Position numbers and translations under genes: made by a program. The notes below the pieces were generated by a model. It was not told the DNA's origin, did not search any database, and saw only the letters and a list, made by a program, of their open reading frames with translations. Positions 1-7,982 of a stretch of DNA of 64,000 nt are shown here, in pieces. This DNA is from Bacillus sp. EB106-08-02-XG196 (GTDB lineage: Bacteria; Bacillota; Bacilli; Bacillales; Cytobacillaceae), in assembly GCF_013396335.1 (NCBI RefSeq), contig NZ_JABWSY010000001.1:186001-250000 (forward strand), given 5' to 3'. How positions within the stretch are numbered: the first letter of the stretch is position 1; every line of letters begins with the position of its first letter.

Positions 1-821
1 GGAATAACTGATATAACAATTCCTACATACATGGCTCCAAAGTCTGTTGAGAATTGTGATTTTACCATTGCAATCATGACAGGCAGCGGCTGCAGTTCAT
101 TATCGAACAGAACAATCATTGGTGTTAAGAAATCGTTCCACTTTCCAATAAATGAAAAGATTCCCAATGTTGCGAGCGATGGCATTAGCAATGGCAATAC
201 TAAACGGTGGAAAATTTTCAACTCCCCGCAGCCATCGATTCTACCTGATTCTAGAATTTCTGTTGGGATACTAGAATCACACATTTGCTTCATAAAGAAG
301 ATACCAAATGCATTTGAAATCGATGGAAGAATGAGAGGCCAATAGGTGTTTAACATTTGGAAGCTATCCATCAACTTGAAAAAACCAATAATACCTAACT
401 GCCCCGGAATCATCATCGTCCCTAACACAGCAAGGAAAAGAATATTCTTATATTTGAAGTTATATTTTGAAAAACCATAACCTGCTAGTGCCGAGAAGTA
501 TAGATTCAATACAGTTGAAGCTACCGTAATAAAGACTGTATTTGCAAAACCTCGCCAAATTGGCACAGTATCTACTAATCTTTTATAGTTTTCAACAAAC
601 TCCCCACCAGGGATAAGCAACAGCTTCCTCGCAATATCTGAATTCGTATGGGATGAAGTGACCATCATACTGTAAAATGGCAGCAAACAAGTAAATGCCA
701 CAGCAATCAGTAAGAAATATACAGCAAATTTACCTAAAAATACTTTTGCATTAAACTCTTTTTTTGTTTTGCTTTTACTTAATGAAATACTTTTTTCTAC
801 AAAACTATCATTAGCTTTCAT
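1..821 (-). CDS. Sugar ABC transporter permease, MalG type (partial, 3' end off window)
   Basis: Inner-membrane permease of a binding-protein-dependent sugar importer. About 273 residues are visible and the frame is still open at the window edge. Several hydrophobic segments are present, and the cytoplasmic EAA loop reads ESGRIDGCGEL...LPLLMP near residue 190, which docks on the ATPase. The start ATG at 821 follows AAAGGGGAT. It lies 59 bases after the MalF-type permease and is presumably cotranscribed with it and the LacI gene. Substrate is inferred to be a mannose-containing oligosaccharide from the GH38 neighbour. No solute-binding protein or ATPase is visible; they may lie to the left. 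Confidence 0.9.
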   Translation of the reverse strand, partial: MKANDSFVEKSISLSKSKTKKEFNAKVFLGKFAVYFLLIAVAFTCLLPFYSMMVTSSHTNSDIARKLLLIPGGEFVENYKRLVDTVPIWRGFANTVFITVASTVLNLYFSALAGYGFSKYNFKYKNILFLAVLGTMMIPGQLGIIGFFKLMDSFQMLNTYWPLILPSISNAFGIFFMKQMCDSSIPTEILESGRIDGCGELKIFHRLVLPLLMPSLATLGIFSFIGKWNDFLTPMIVLFDNELQPLPVMIAMVKSQFSTDFGAMYVGIVISVI

Positions 822-880
822 AAGGATCCCCTTTCATTCCAAGCTGAAAGTCTCCTACTTTTCTAAAGTAAAAAGATATT

Positions 881-1765
881 TTACTGTTCAACTTTGTTCA
901 TTTTTGTAAATTTCATTGAGATTAATGAGAAGAACAAGATTATCACAAAGATTGCATAAGCAATCGCAGCACCATAACTATAATCAAAACGTTGGAATGC
1001 GGTTTGGAATAGGTACATTACCATTGTCAGGGTTGAGTTATCCGGCCCATTACCGAGCATTAACGGTGCATCAAATAATTGCAGACCTCCGATAACTGAT
1101 GTAATAAAGGTAAATAATAATACTGGTCTTAATAAAGGCAGGGTTATTTTTGTCGCAATATCCCATTTTGAAGCTCCATCAACTCTAGCTGCCTCATACA
1201 ACTCTTCAGAAATCGATTGAAGACCAGCGATAAAGACGAGCATATTGAATCCAAAGTATTGCCACATAATCACTCCTGCAACAATAAACCTTGAAAGCCA
1301 AGGGCTGTTAAACCAGTTTACTGGATCATCAATAAGCCCAATTCCCATCAAAAATTTATTAACACTCCCTGTTTGCCAATCAAACATTAAGCTGAACAAA
1401 ACCCCTAGTGTGACAGGTGTAACGATATTAGGGAAATAGAACACAGCGCGAAAGAAATGCTTCCCTTTAATAAACTTTTCGTTCAGGATCATGGCTAACG
1501 CTAATGCAAGTATCAATTGCGGAACGATTGATAAAATCCAGATGATTAATGTGTTTCCTATCGCTTTAAAAAAGAATGTATCTTGGAGTAATCGTGAATA
1601 ATTATCTAATCCTACAAACACGGGGTCTGAAAACCCATCCCACTTCGTAAAGCTTAAATAAAGCGAGAAGATAATAGGCACTAAACCAAAAATAAGAAAT
1701 GTAATGAAGTATGGAAGCACAAAATAGAATCCATATTTTGATTTATTAATAGAAGAACTTCTCAT
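881..1765 (-). CDS. Sugar ABC transporter permease, MalF/UgpA type
   Basis: 294-residue permease with about six membrane segments. The EAA loop (EAARVDGASKWD...LPLLRP, residues 191-214) is textbook for carbohydrate importers and contacts the nucleotide-binding subunit. It forms the heterodimer partner of the MalG-type permease 59 bases downstream. Start ATG at 1765 has AAAGGCTG eleven bases upstream. It follows the LacI gene by 99 bases, in the same direction, so the regulator probably sits at the head of its own transporter operon. Family assignment is firm; the sugar is inferred from the neighbouring glycosidases. Confidence 0.93.
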   Translation of the reverse strand: MRSSSINKSKYGFYFVLPYFITFLIFGLVPIIFSLYLSFTKWDGFSDPVFVGLDNYSRLLQDTFFFKAIGNTLIIWILSIVPQLILALALAMILNEKFIKGKHFFRAVFYFPNIVTPVTLGVLFSLMFDWQTGSVNKFLMGIGLIDDPVNWFNSPWLSRFIVAGVIMWQYFGFNMLVFIAGLQSISEELYEAARVDGASKWDIATKITLPLLRPVLLFTFITSVIGGLQLFDAPLMLGNGPDNSTLTMVMYLFQTAFQRFDYSYGAAIAYAIFVIILFFSLISMKFTKMNKVEQ

Positions 1766-1864
1766 GTTTTCACAGCCTTTTAAACTTTTTTGTCCACCTT
1801 TTCCTATTTTTCTTTGGATTTTTCAATGTCATTTGAGTAAAGTCTATTAATCTAGGAACTCGAC

Positions 1865-2890
1865 TTATTTTAAGTTAGAAATCGGCTCAGATATTTTCCT
1901 GCATGAATCACGGATAATTAATTCAGGTTTTAAAAGATGGCGTTTTGCTGGGTACTCTTCTCCAGTTTCCATCCTGCTAAATAATTCCGTTGCTGCTTTC
2001 ATGCCCATTTGCATAAATGGCTGTTTTACTGTCGTTAATGATGGATATACCCAGCTCGCCAAAGTGATGTCGTCAAAACCCGTTATCGAAAAATTAGTGG
2101 GAACATGATATCCTCGCTCTTGAAACGCTCTTAATGCCCCAATTGCTGTTTCATCATTGGAAGCAACAACCGCAGTGAAATCTCCGTCAGCTAGTAACTG
2201 ATTCATCGCATGATAACCACCCTCATTCGACCAGTCAGTAGTAACAATCCAGCTTGGATTGACTTCTAATCCTAGTTGTCCGATTGTTTCAAGATAACCT
2301 GCTAAGCGGCAATTTGTGGCCGCAGCATCCTCTGGCCCTGAAATATAGGCGATTTTTTGGTGTCCAATACGATGAAGGTAGCGAACAAGTTCAGCAATAC
2401 CGTAATAATTATCTACATCTACCGAAATGACATTCGGAACACCAGCAGAATCTCCAAAAACGACAACTGGGAAACCAGCTTCTGCTATTTCAACTAATTC
2501 TTGTTTGTCTCTTTTTCTGAAGCTAATCATAATGATTCCATCAACATGTCCTTCAAAAAATAAATTTTGAAAATAAGACTCCTTATATTTATTTGAGGTC
2601 ATACTGTAGAACACACAATTAAAACCTTTTTCCTTAGCTACCTCTTCAATTCCTCTGAAAATGGATGGATAAAAAATGTTCGTAATACTGTCAACCACAA
2701 TACCAATGGTTTGTGTTTTACTTCTAACTAATCTTCTCGCATTTTCATTACGGTGATAGTTCAATTCCTTTATCGCCTTTTTTAATGCTTCTTCTGTTTC
2801 CTTTTTTACTGGTAAACCATTCAAATAACGAGAGACAGTGCTTTTTGATGTATTGGCAAGTTTAGCCACATCTTTGATTGTAGGATTCAT
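1865..2890 (-). CDS. LacI/GalR-family transcriptional regulator
   Basis: 341-residue repressor. Residues 4-25 (TIKDVAKLANTSKSTVSRYL) are the LacI helix-turn-helix followed by the hinge helix; residues 60-330 form the periplasmic-binding-protein-like effector domain (QTIGIVVDSITNIFYP, GFDDITLASWVYPSLTTV). It starts at ATG 2890 behind AAAGGAGAGGAGG. It is the first gene of the lacI-permease-permease unit and follows the two glycosidase genes. The GGAACGTTCC palindromes at 2937 and 3195 are good candidates for its operators. The inducer is unknown; a manno-oligosaccharide is the reasonable guess from context. Confidence 0.95.
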   Translation of the reverse strand: MNPTIKDVAKLANTSKSTVSRYLNGLPVKKETEEALKKAIKELNYHRNENARRLVRSKTQTIGIVVDSITNIFYPSIFRGIEEVAKEKGFNCVFYSMTSNKYKESYFQNLFFEGHVDGIIMISFRKRDKQELVEIAEAGFPVVVFGDSAGVPNVISVDVDNYYGIAELVRYLHRIGHQKIAYISGPEDAAATNCRLAGYLETIGQLGLEVNPSWIVTTDWSNEGGYHAMNQLLADGDFTAVVASNDETAIGALRAFQERGYHVPTNFSITGFDDITLASWVYPSLTTVKQPFMQMGMKAATELFSRMETGEEYPAKRHLLKPELIIRDSCRKISEPISNLK

Positions 2891-2936
2891 TATTGCCCTC
2901 CTCTCCTTTAGTTTAATATTTTTCTTTTCATAAATA

Positions 2937-2946
2937 GGAACGTTCC
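2937..2946. promoter_or_regulatory. Candidate LacI-family operator O1 (GGAACGTTCC)
   Basis: Perfect 10-bp palindrome with the central CG typical of LacI-family operators, centred about 49 bases upstream of the LacI start codon. The same decamer recurs at 3195-3204, 258 bases away. Assignment to the adjacent regulator is inference. Confidence 0.55.
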
Positions 2947-3082
2947 CAAAATAGATAAAACCAAATCATTCCTTTAATTAAACGCTGTTGCTCAACTACG
3001 TTCCTCAATCCTAGTAGAATAATGCTCACTTTTTAGGAAAATTCACTTTACGAAAGAATAGAGTTCCTACTACCAAAAGAAT

Positions 3083-3096
3083 AGAAACCGTTTTCA
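3083..3096 (-). promoter_or_regulatory. Candidate CcpA cre site
   Basis: Read on the minus strand, TGAAAACGGTTTCT matches 13 of 14 positions of the cre consensus TGWAANCGNTNWCA. It lies upstream of the LacI-permease genes. A second 13/14 match precedes the GH38 gene, which makes catabolite control of the locus plausible. Confidence 0.5.
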
Positions 3097-3147
3097 ATTA
3101 ACAAAAAATTTTTTTTACAACCCTTAATGCTATCGTTAATTTGGTAA

Positions 3148-3178
3148 CCCAGCAGGATATTGTACGCATCCTACTGGG
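3148..3178. other. Imperfect stem-loop downstream of the glycosidase gene
   Basis: Arms CCCAGCAGGAT (3148-3158) and ATCCTACTGGG (3168-3178) pair with one mismatch around a 9-base loop. No T-run follows directly in either direction, so it is not a standard terminator. It may be an attenuated terminator of the glycosidase unit or an operator. Confidence 0.4.
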
Positions 3179-3189
3179 AAAGCCAGGAA

Positions 3190-3209
3190 AACTAGGAACG
3201 TTCCCAGTT
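3190..3209. promoter_or_regulatory. Candidate LacI-family operator O2
   Basis: AACTAGGAACGTTCCCAGTT is a 20-bp palindrome with one mismatched pair, containing the same GGAACGTTCC core as the site at 2937. Two such sites 258 bp apart on one regulator's upstream region would suit DNA looping. Confidence 0.55.
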
Positions 3210-3321
3210 TGGTGTAAGAATTATTTGTATATTTAAATTTTATGGTATCTTTATACTTCTGTCAAACAATTATTCGACTTTCTATTAAAATATATGCGAT
3301 AAGGTTCGATTATTGCCGAAA

Positions 3322-4629
3322 TTACTTCCATTCATCCTCATGATTAAAAATGTTTACCTTTTGATTTTTTACCGCATTCTCCGCAAACAAATACATCGCG
3401 GCTGACCACGATTGTCCTGCAAATCCCATCGGACGCCCTGATTGACCATGGAACCATTCATTAAATTCCCACTTAGCTTTCTTACCTGCTTTATTCATGC
3501 TTGCCAGTTTTCCTAGTTGAAACTCAGCTTCTTCAAATCTTTTCGCTTGAATAAGTGCAGCGACATAGATACCGCCAATGAAAGGCCATGAGCCACCATT
3601 ATGATAATGGTGTGGCAAATTAAGATTGCGAACCCGATAATAGTCGCGCCAATCCTTTTCACCCTCGTGAATAGCAGGATATAAGGCTTGTACCGGAAAA
3701 GGTTCATTGATTCCACACCCCTGGATATAATCGAGGATTTTATTAGCCTTTTCTTCATCCGCAATCCCAAAAACGATTGCTAACAAATTACCTAGCGTAT
3801 CAAACCGGTCTGCATAATCACGAAATCCCATATATGGAAGATAAAATGGTCTTTCCACAAGTTCTGTTTCCACCCGCTTAATGGGATAAAGCCATTCTTT
3901 ACGCTCCTTTTTAACCCAGTCCATTTTTTCCTGATTTTCTGGCGTAATCCACAATAGAATATTAATCTTCTCTTTAACATCTCTTGCATTTTCATAATAA
4001 TAACTGGAAGGAAGGCTTAATGCTTCTGCCATATGGCCCATACACTTCCAGGCTGCAGCATATAATACATTATCGAAAAGGACATTGTATCGGTTTGCAA
4101 ATAAATCCGCCCAGTCCATCGCTTCATGGACCTCTAATAAGCCGCACTCATTTGAATCTTGGTAGCGTAACCAAAGCAATGCTTTTTCTAAATTGCCCCA
4201 CCATTTTTCTAAAAATTCCTTGTCCCTCGTTTCCATAAAATATGAGTAATGGCCTATGATATACCAAAGGTTTCCATCCACACAGCCTGCATGAATCGAA
4301 TCCTCAACAGCTTGTCCTTTTACACTCTCATCATCGAGCTTCCCGCCATGGGCGATTAACGCAGGATCAGCTACATTCGGAAAACCAACATTATGGGGGA
4401 TCTTTCCTAGTTCACTTTGAAATCGTCCCAAGGTTTCCAATGAACGGCGATGAATGCTCGGGCCGATATCATCCTGACAGACAAGAAGGCCCAGTCCACA
4501 AATCATACTATCCCTTGCCCAAACCTGTTGATAGGCGGTACTTGAGCCAAGCAGTCCAAGCTCTCCACCATTTTTCAGTAATATTTTTTCAGCTTTTTCT
4601 CTGCCTAATTCTACTATATTTTCTACCAT
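3322..4629 (-). CDS. (alpha/alpha)6-barrel glycoside hydrolase, amylo-alpha-1,6-glucosidase/GH100-like
   Basis: About 435 residues. The N-terminal part holds AYQQVWARDSMICGLGLL, the WARD-type motif of (alpha/alpha)6 glycosidases such as GH15, GH63, GH100 and debranching enzymes, and the C-terminal part is rich in Trp/Gly (GGSWPFIGGIYVAAL, FAGQSWSAAMYLFA). No signal peptide, so it acts in the cytosol on imported oligosaccharide. I prefer the ATG at 4629 (GGGGAGAG seven bases upstream) over the upstream ATG at 4668, whose ribosome site is too close. It lies 81 bases after the GH38 gene. GH125 exo-mannosidases are an alternative because they often pair with GH38, but the active-site motif here looks different. 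Confidence 0.75.
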   Translation of the reverse strand: MVENIVELGREKAEKILLKNGGELGLLGSSTAYQQVWARDSMICGLGLLVCQDDIGPSIHRRSLETLGRFQSELGKIPHNVGFPNVADPALIAHGGKLDDESVKGQAVEDSIHAGCVDGNLWYIIGHYSYFMETRDKEFLEKWWGNLEKALLWLRYQDSNECGLLEVHEAMDWADLFANRYNVLFDNVLYAAAWKCMGHMAEALSLPSSYYYENARDVKEKINILLWITPENQEKMDWVKKERKEWLYPIKRVETELVERPFYLPYMGFRDYADRFDTLGNLLAIVFGIADEEKANKILDYIQGCGINEPFPVQALYPAIHEGEKDWRDYYRVRNLNLPHHYHNGGSWPFIGGIYVAALIQAKRFEEAEFQLGKLASMNKAGKKAKWEFNEWFHGQSGRPMGFAGQSWSAAMYLFAENAVKNQKVNIFNHEDEWK

Positions 4630-4710
4630 ATCAGTCTCTCCCCACTGGACTTTAGTTACATATTTCATTTCCTTGCTTTTAAACCTATTAATCTAACAGA
4701 GAGTAGTTCT

Positions 4711-7161
4711 TCACACAGTCACCAAAGATTTCTCAAGATCTTCGATTAAGTTCGTTTCCTTGATTGGCTCCTCGGGTTTTTTCGGGATAGATAACGTTTT
4801 AATTTCAGATGGTCCAAATTTGAGCTCAATCTTCCTGCCCCAATTCTTCAAATCCACGTTGACTACAGTTTCTTGGTTATGGGCTTCATAAAGACGAATA
4901 ATTAAATCATCATGATTTTCAGCCTTTTTTAAAGCAGAAAGAATAATATTGTGCTTGTCAATCTCAATAAATGAATCTTCTTGTGCTAAAGAACCTTTAT
5001 GATAGGTTTCCACAATGAGCTGCGGCTTTTGATTCAGTTCTAATGCATGCTTAACACTTCCGGCTTCTTGCCAGCTATTTTCATGTGGCAGCAATTGGTA
5101 GGTAAAGGTTTGAATCCCTTGATCAATAATCGGATAATCCTCGTCCGGATCTGGTACGAATGGAGCATGATGGGCATAAATTGGGCTTCTTAGAACCGTT
5201 AAATTGATACTATTTCCACTTACATCGACACCATATTTGCCGTCATTAAGAAGACTTAAACCATATATATCTTTCCTTTGTTTGCTAATCGTGCCTGTTA
5301 CATCAATCCAATTTTGCATTGGCTTTTCATCTCCGTTTGCCTCCCTTGATGCATGCCCAAAAGGAATCTCAGAAGTTGCATGCCGTTGATTAAAACTTAC
5401 TGGAAACTTGAGTTTTAACGTTTGGTAACTTTCTTGCCAATTTACTTTCACTTTCACTTCAATCTTATTCAACTCTTTGTACATGATAAAGTCCTGGACA
5501 ATAGTGGATGATTGAAACTTAGACGTTACCCGGATAACTCCTTTTACCGGACCTTCTTCCAGCTTTTTAATCCGGATTGGCTTGAAGACACCGGCGATTT
5601 CATCAAAGCGAAGTTTCCCATGTCCCCATGAATCGGAAGAATCATTCATGACATAAGGGATAGCAGCATCACTTTTGAACACTTCGATTTCCATCTCTTT
5701 ATCAAATAAACTGCTGATTCCACCAGATTCTTTATCAATCACAAGCTTGAAGCGGTCGTTTTCCATTTCGTGATCGGTTACTTTTACAGATTCAAACTCT
5801 TTTGTCGGCTTAACCGCACGAAGTTTATACGTGCTATATCCTAATGGCGGAAGCTCAGCCAAAAAGGCAGCTCTTTTTCGATTCGGTATTTTCGCAACAG
5901 AATCAATGATTTGGTACGGCATTTCATTTCCACGAACATCTTCAATAATGAATTCTTCAGGCAATAAATAATTCACAAACAGCCCATACTCAATTTCAAC
6001 ATTTACCTTTACCGGCCATGAATGAGGATTAAAGATGACCATTGGTTTCATGTCTTTTTCTTCTTCGATATCTATATTCCAACTTAACGATTGGAGGGCG
6101 TAATTCATATTTCTTGATGCAATACTGATCGACTCGCCAAATAAATCTCTAGCATCATCATATGCTTCTGAAATGCTTGTCCCCGCTAAAATATCGTGGA
6201 ATTGGTTAAATAAGATTCCCTTCCAAGCCTGATTCATGTCTTCTGGATACGGTTGACCTGTCGTCCAGTTGGCAACCGAGGAAAACTTCTCAGCCATTAA
6301 GGTAAGATTTTCAGAATAGCGATTTAGCTTTTTTACTTCGGAATGAACAGAATAACAACCAATCGCATGATGGAGCAGATCATCATGGACAACCGGGAGA
6401 GTTTCCTTAAAACCCTCTACATGGTCAAAAAATTCATTTGGTGAACTAAGAATAAGATTAGTATCTTCCATCGTTTGGTTTAGTTTTTCAATAATCTCGA
6501 TATTTTCCTTTGTCGGCCCGCCTCCATGATTACCAACACCATAAAAGCACATAAGATGGTTGAAAGAATGCTTAAGTTCATTTTTACAATGCTTGATGTG
6601 ATTTTCTAGATGGTCAAAGGTGCAATATTCAAAGGGAATACGGAACGCTTTTACACGTGAACCATCTTTTGATTCCCATAAAAACAACCGGCCCGGCAGC
6701 CCTTTTTCCTCTGGCCCCGGTCTCATAAATACATAAGAATCCATTCCGGATTTCTTTAATATTTGCGGTAGCATTCCATTATGACCAAAGCTGTCAACAT
6801 TGTAGCCAACAGTCGCAGTAACCCCAAACTTTTCTTTAAAATAGTTCTGGCCGATCAGCCCTTGACGGACAAATGATTCACCACTTGGAATATTGCAATC
6901 CGGCTGAATCCACCAGCCGCCACAAATAATCCATCTGCCCTCTTGAATTCTTTGCTTGATTTCTTGAAACATTTTTGAATCGTTTTTTTCAATCCATTCA
7001 TAATATGCAGCAGAACTTGATGTAAAAATAAAATTCTCATATTCAGTTAGACGGTCGAGTGCTGAACGAAATGTCGCCTTCACTTCTTGAAAACCTTCCT
7101 GCCAGCGCCAAAGCCATACGGGATCGAGATGTGCATTTCCAATCATAAACATTCTTTTCAT
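4711..7161 (-). CDS. Alpha-mannosidase, glycoside hydrolase family 38
   Basis: 816 residues. The N-terminal NAHLDPVWLW supplies zinc ligands His11 and Asp13, and GYNVDSFGHNG supplies the likely nucleophile Asp123; NQFHDILAGTSI near residue 350 is the third family landmark. The mid and C-terminal parts are the beta-rich GH38 domains. GH38 enzymes cleave alpha-mannosides with retention, usually after uptake, and this one lacks a signal peptide. It is the first gene of a leftward unit with the downstream glycosidase; the start ATG at 7161 follows GGAGGC. Specificity (1,2-, 1,3- or 1,6-linkages) cannot be read from the sequence. Confidence 0.95.
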   Translation of the reverse strand: MKRMFMIGNAHLDPVWLWRWQEGFQEVKATFRSALDRLTEYENFIFTSSSAAYYEWIEKNDSKMFQEIKQRIQEGRWIICGGWWIQPDCNIPSGESFVRQGLIGQNYFKEKFGVTATVGYNVDSFGHNGMLPQILKKSGMDSYVFMRPGPEEKGLPGRLFLWESKDGSRVKAFRIPFEYCTFDHLENHIKHCKNELKHSFNHLMCFYGVGNHGGGPTKENIEIIEKLNQTMEDTNLILSSPNEFFDHVEGFKETLPVVHDDLLHHAIGCYSVHSEVKKLNRYSENLTLMAEKFSSVANWTTGQPYPEDMNQAWKGILFNQFHDILAGTSISEAYDDARDLFGESISIASRNMNYALQSLSWNIDIEEEKDMKPMVIFNPHSWPVKVNVEIEYGLFVNYLLPEEFIIEDVRGNEMPYQIIDSVAKIPNRKRAAFLAELPPLGYSTYKLRAVKPTKEFESVKVTDHEMENDRFKLVIDKESGGISSLFDKEMEIEVFKSDAAIPYVMNDSSDSWGHGKLRFDEIAGVFKPIRIKKLEEGPVKGVIRVTSKFQSSTIVQDFIMYKELNKIEVKVKVNWQESYQTLKLKFPVSFNQRHATSEIPFGHASREANGDEKPMQNWIDVTGTISKQRKDIYGLSLLNDGKYGVDVSGNSINLTVLRSPIYAHHAPFVPDPDEDYPIIDQGIQTFTYQLLPHENSWQEAGSVKHALELNQKPQLIVETYHKGSLAQEDSFIEIDKHNIILSALKKAENHDDLIIRLYEAHNQETVVNVDLKNWGRKIELKFGPSEIKTLSIPKKPEEPIKETNLIEDLEKSLVTV

Positions 7162-7231
7162 AGTTGAATGCCTCCAATTCCAATTTCCATCTTCTCAATG
7201 GTTAAAAACAAATAATGTCTCATCTTTAATT

Positions 7232-7245
7232 TGAAACCGCCTTCA
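7232..7245 (-). promoter_or_regulatory. Candidate CcpA cre site of the mannosidase operon
   Basis: The minus strand reads TGAAGGCGGTTTCA, 13 of 14 positions of TGWAANCGNTNWCA. It lies about 40 bases downstream of the predicted -10 box, a usual roadblock position for CcpA repression. Confidence 0.5.
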
Positions 7246-7284
7246 CAAAAAAAATAAAAAAGACTTACCTTATTTTTTGGATTC

Positions 7285-7313
7285 ATTATAACATCCTACT
7301 TTAACTTTGTATA
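7285..7313 (-). promoter_or_regulatory. Predicted SigA promoter of the mannosidase operon
   Basis: On the minus strand a perfect TATAAT (-10, 7290 to 7285) is 17 bases from TATACA (-35, 7313 to 7308), four of six matches to TTGACA. It would give a leader of roughly 115 bases before the GH38 start. Confidence 0.5.
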
Positions 7314-7506
7314 TCCAATAAACTAAGTTTACGATATAGAGTATATCCCCCTATTAAGAAAAATAAAATACTAATTACACTTCGTTTAATTGGTAAGCAT
7401 TTTCGTGTCCAATGGATTAAGAGGTCCAAAAATGGATTTTCTGATTTACTCACCAACTGCCAGTATATGGAGCATTCCTTGACATTTCCCTCCTAAAACG
7501 ATATAT

Positions 7507-7518
7507 TTACCTAGGTAA
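7507..7518. promoter_or_regulatory. Candidate MarR operator (TTACCTAGGTAA)
   Basis: Perfect 12-bp palindrome 35 bases upstream of the marR start codon. MarR regulators usually bind such AT-rich palindromes over their own promoter; autoregulation of the marR-MFS pair is the inference. Confidence 0.5.
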
Positions 7519-7553
7519 CTAATGTGAATTTATTAACTTTGGAGTGAATTTAT

Positions 7554-7967
7554 TTGACCAACCACGCATTATTTCATACTCTACATCAACTTTCCCGACA
7601 ACTAACCAATAAACTAAATGAAGCTCTAAAACCTTTTGGATTATATAGTGCTCAGTGGTCTGTCCTTTTTGTTTTACATACAAAAGGCTCACTAACCCAA
7701 AAAGAACTCTCTGAGTATTTATTTGTTGAAGCTCCTCCCATGACCCGGACGATTCAACGTCTTGTTAAACAAGGATATGTAAGACAAATACCCGGCAAGG
7801 ACAAACGTGAAAAGTTTATCCAATTGACCGAGGAAGCAGTAAAGGAATTTCCCATCTGGGAACAGGCTGTTATGGAATGCAATCAGGCATTATTAAAGAA
7901 TCTTCCGGAAACCTCACAACAAGAATTATTAACATTGCAAAGCATTTGGTTAAAACAGCTTTTGTAA
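7554..7967 (+). CDS. MarR-family transcriptional regulator
   Basis: 137 residues with the winged helix-turn-helix of MarR proteins: LTQKELSEYLFVEAPPMTRT (recognition helix, about residues 50-70) and the basic wing GYVRQIPGKDKREKFIQLT. Starts at TTG 7554, eight bases after GGAGTG; no better start exists nearby. The MFS transporter follows 15 bases later, so the two form one unit, the usual arrangement of a drug or metabolite efflux pump with its repressor. A 12-bp palindrome just upstream is the likely binding site. The ligand is unknown. Confidence 0.92.
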   Translation: MTNHALFHTLHQLSRQLTNKLNEALKPFGLYSAQWSVLFVLHTKGSLTQKELSEYLFVEAPPMTRTIQRLVKQGYVRQIPGKDKREKFIQLTEEAVKEFPIWEQAVMECNQALLKNLPETSQQELLTLQSIWLKQLL

Positions 7968-7982
7968 AAGGAGTGCAAAAAA

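Larger units (their letters stand above)
2891..3321. other. Regulatory intergenic region upstream of the LacI-ABC unit
   Basis: No gene is seen in these 431 bases. They hold two GGAACGTTCC palindromes, an isolated half site (CGTTCC, 2999-3004), a cre-like site at 3083-3096 and an imperfect stem-loop at 3148-3178. I did not find a convincing -35/-10 pair. Confidence 0.6.
7162..7553. other. Divergent intergenic region between the mannosidase and marR genes
   Basis: 392 bases without a gene. It contains the mannosidase promoter and cre-like site on the left side and a marR-proximal palindrome on the right. The middle, roughly 7320-7500, shows nothing I can name. Confidence 0.6.
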
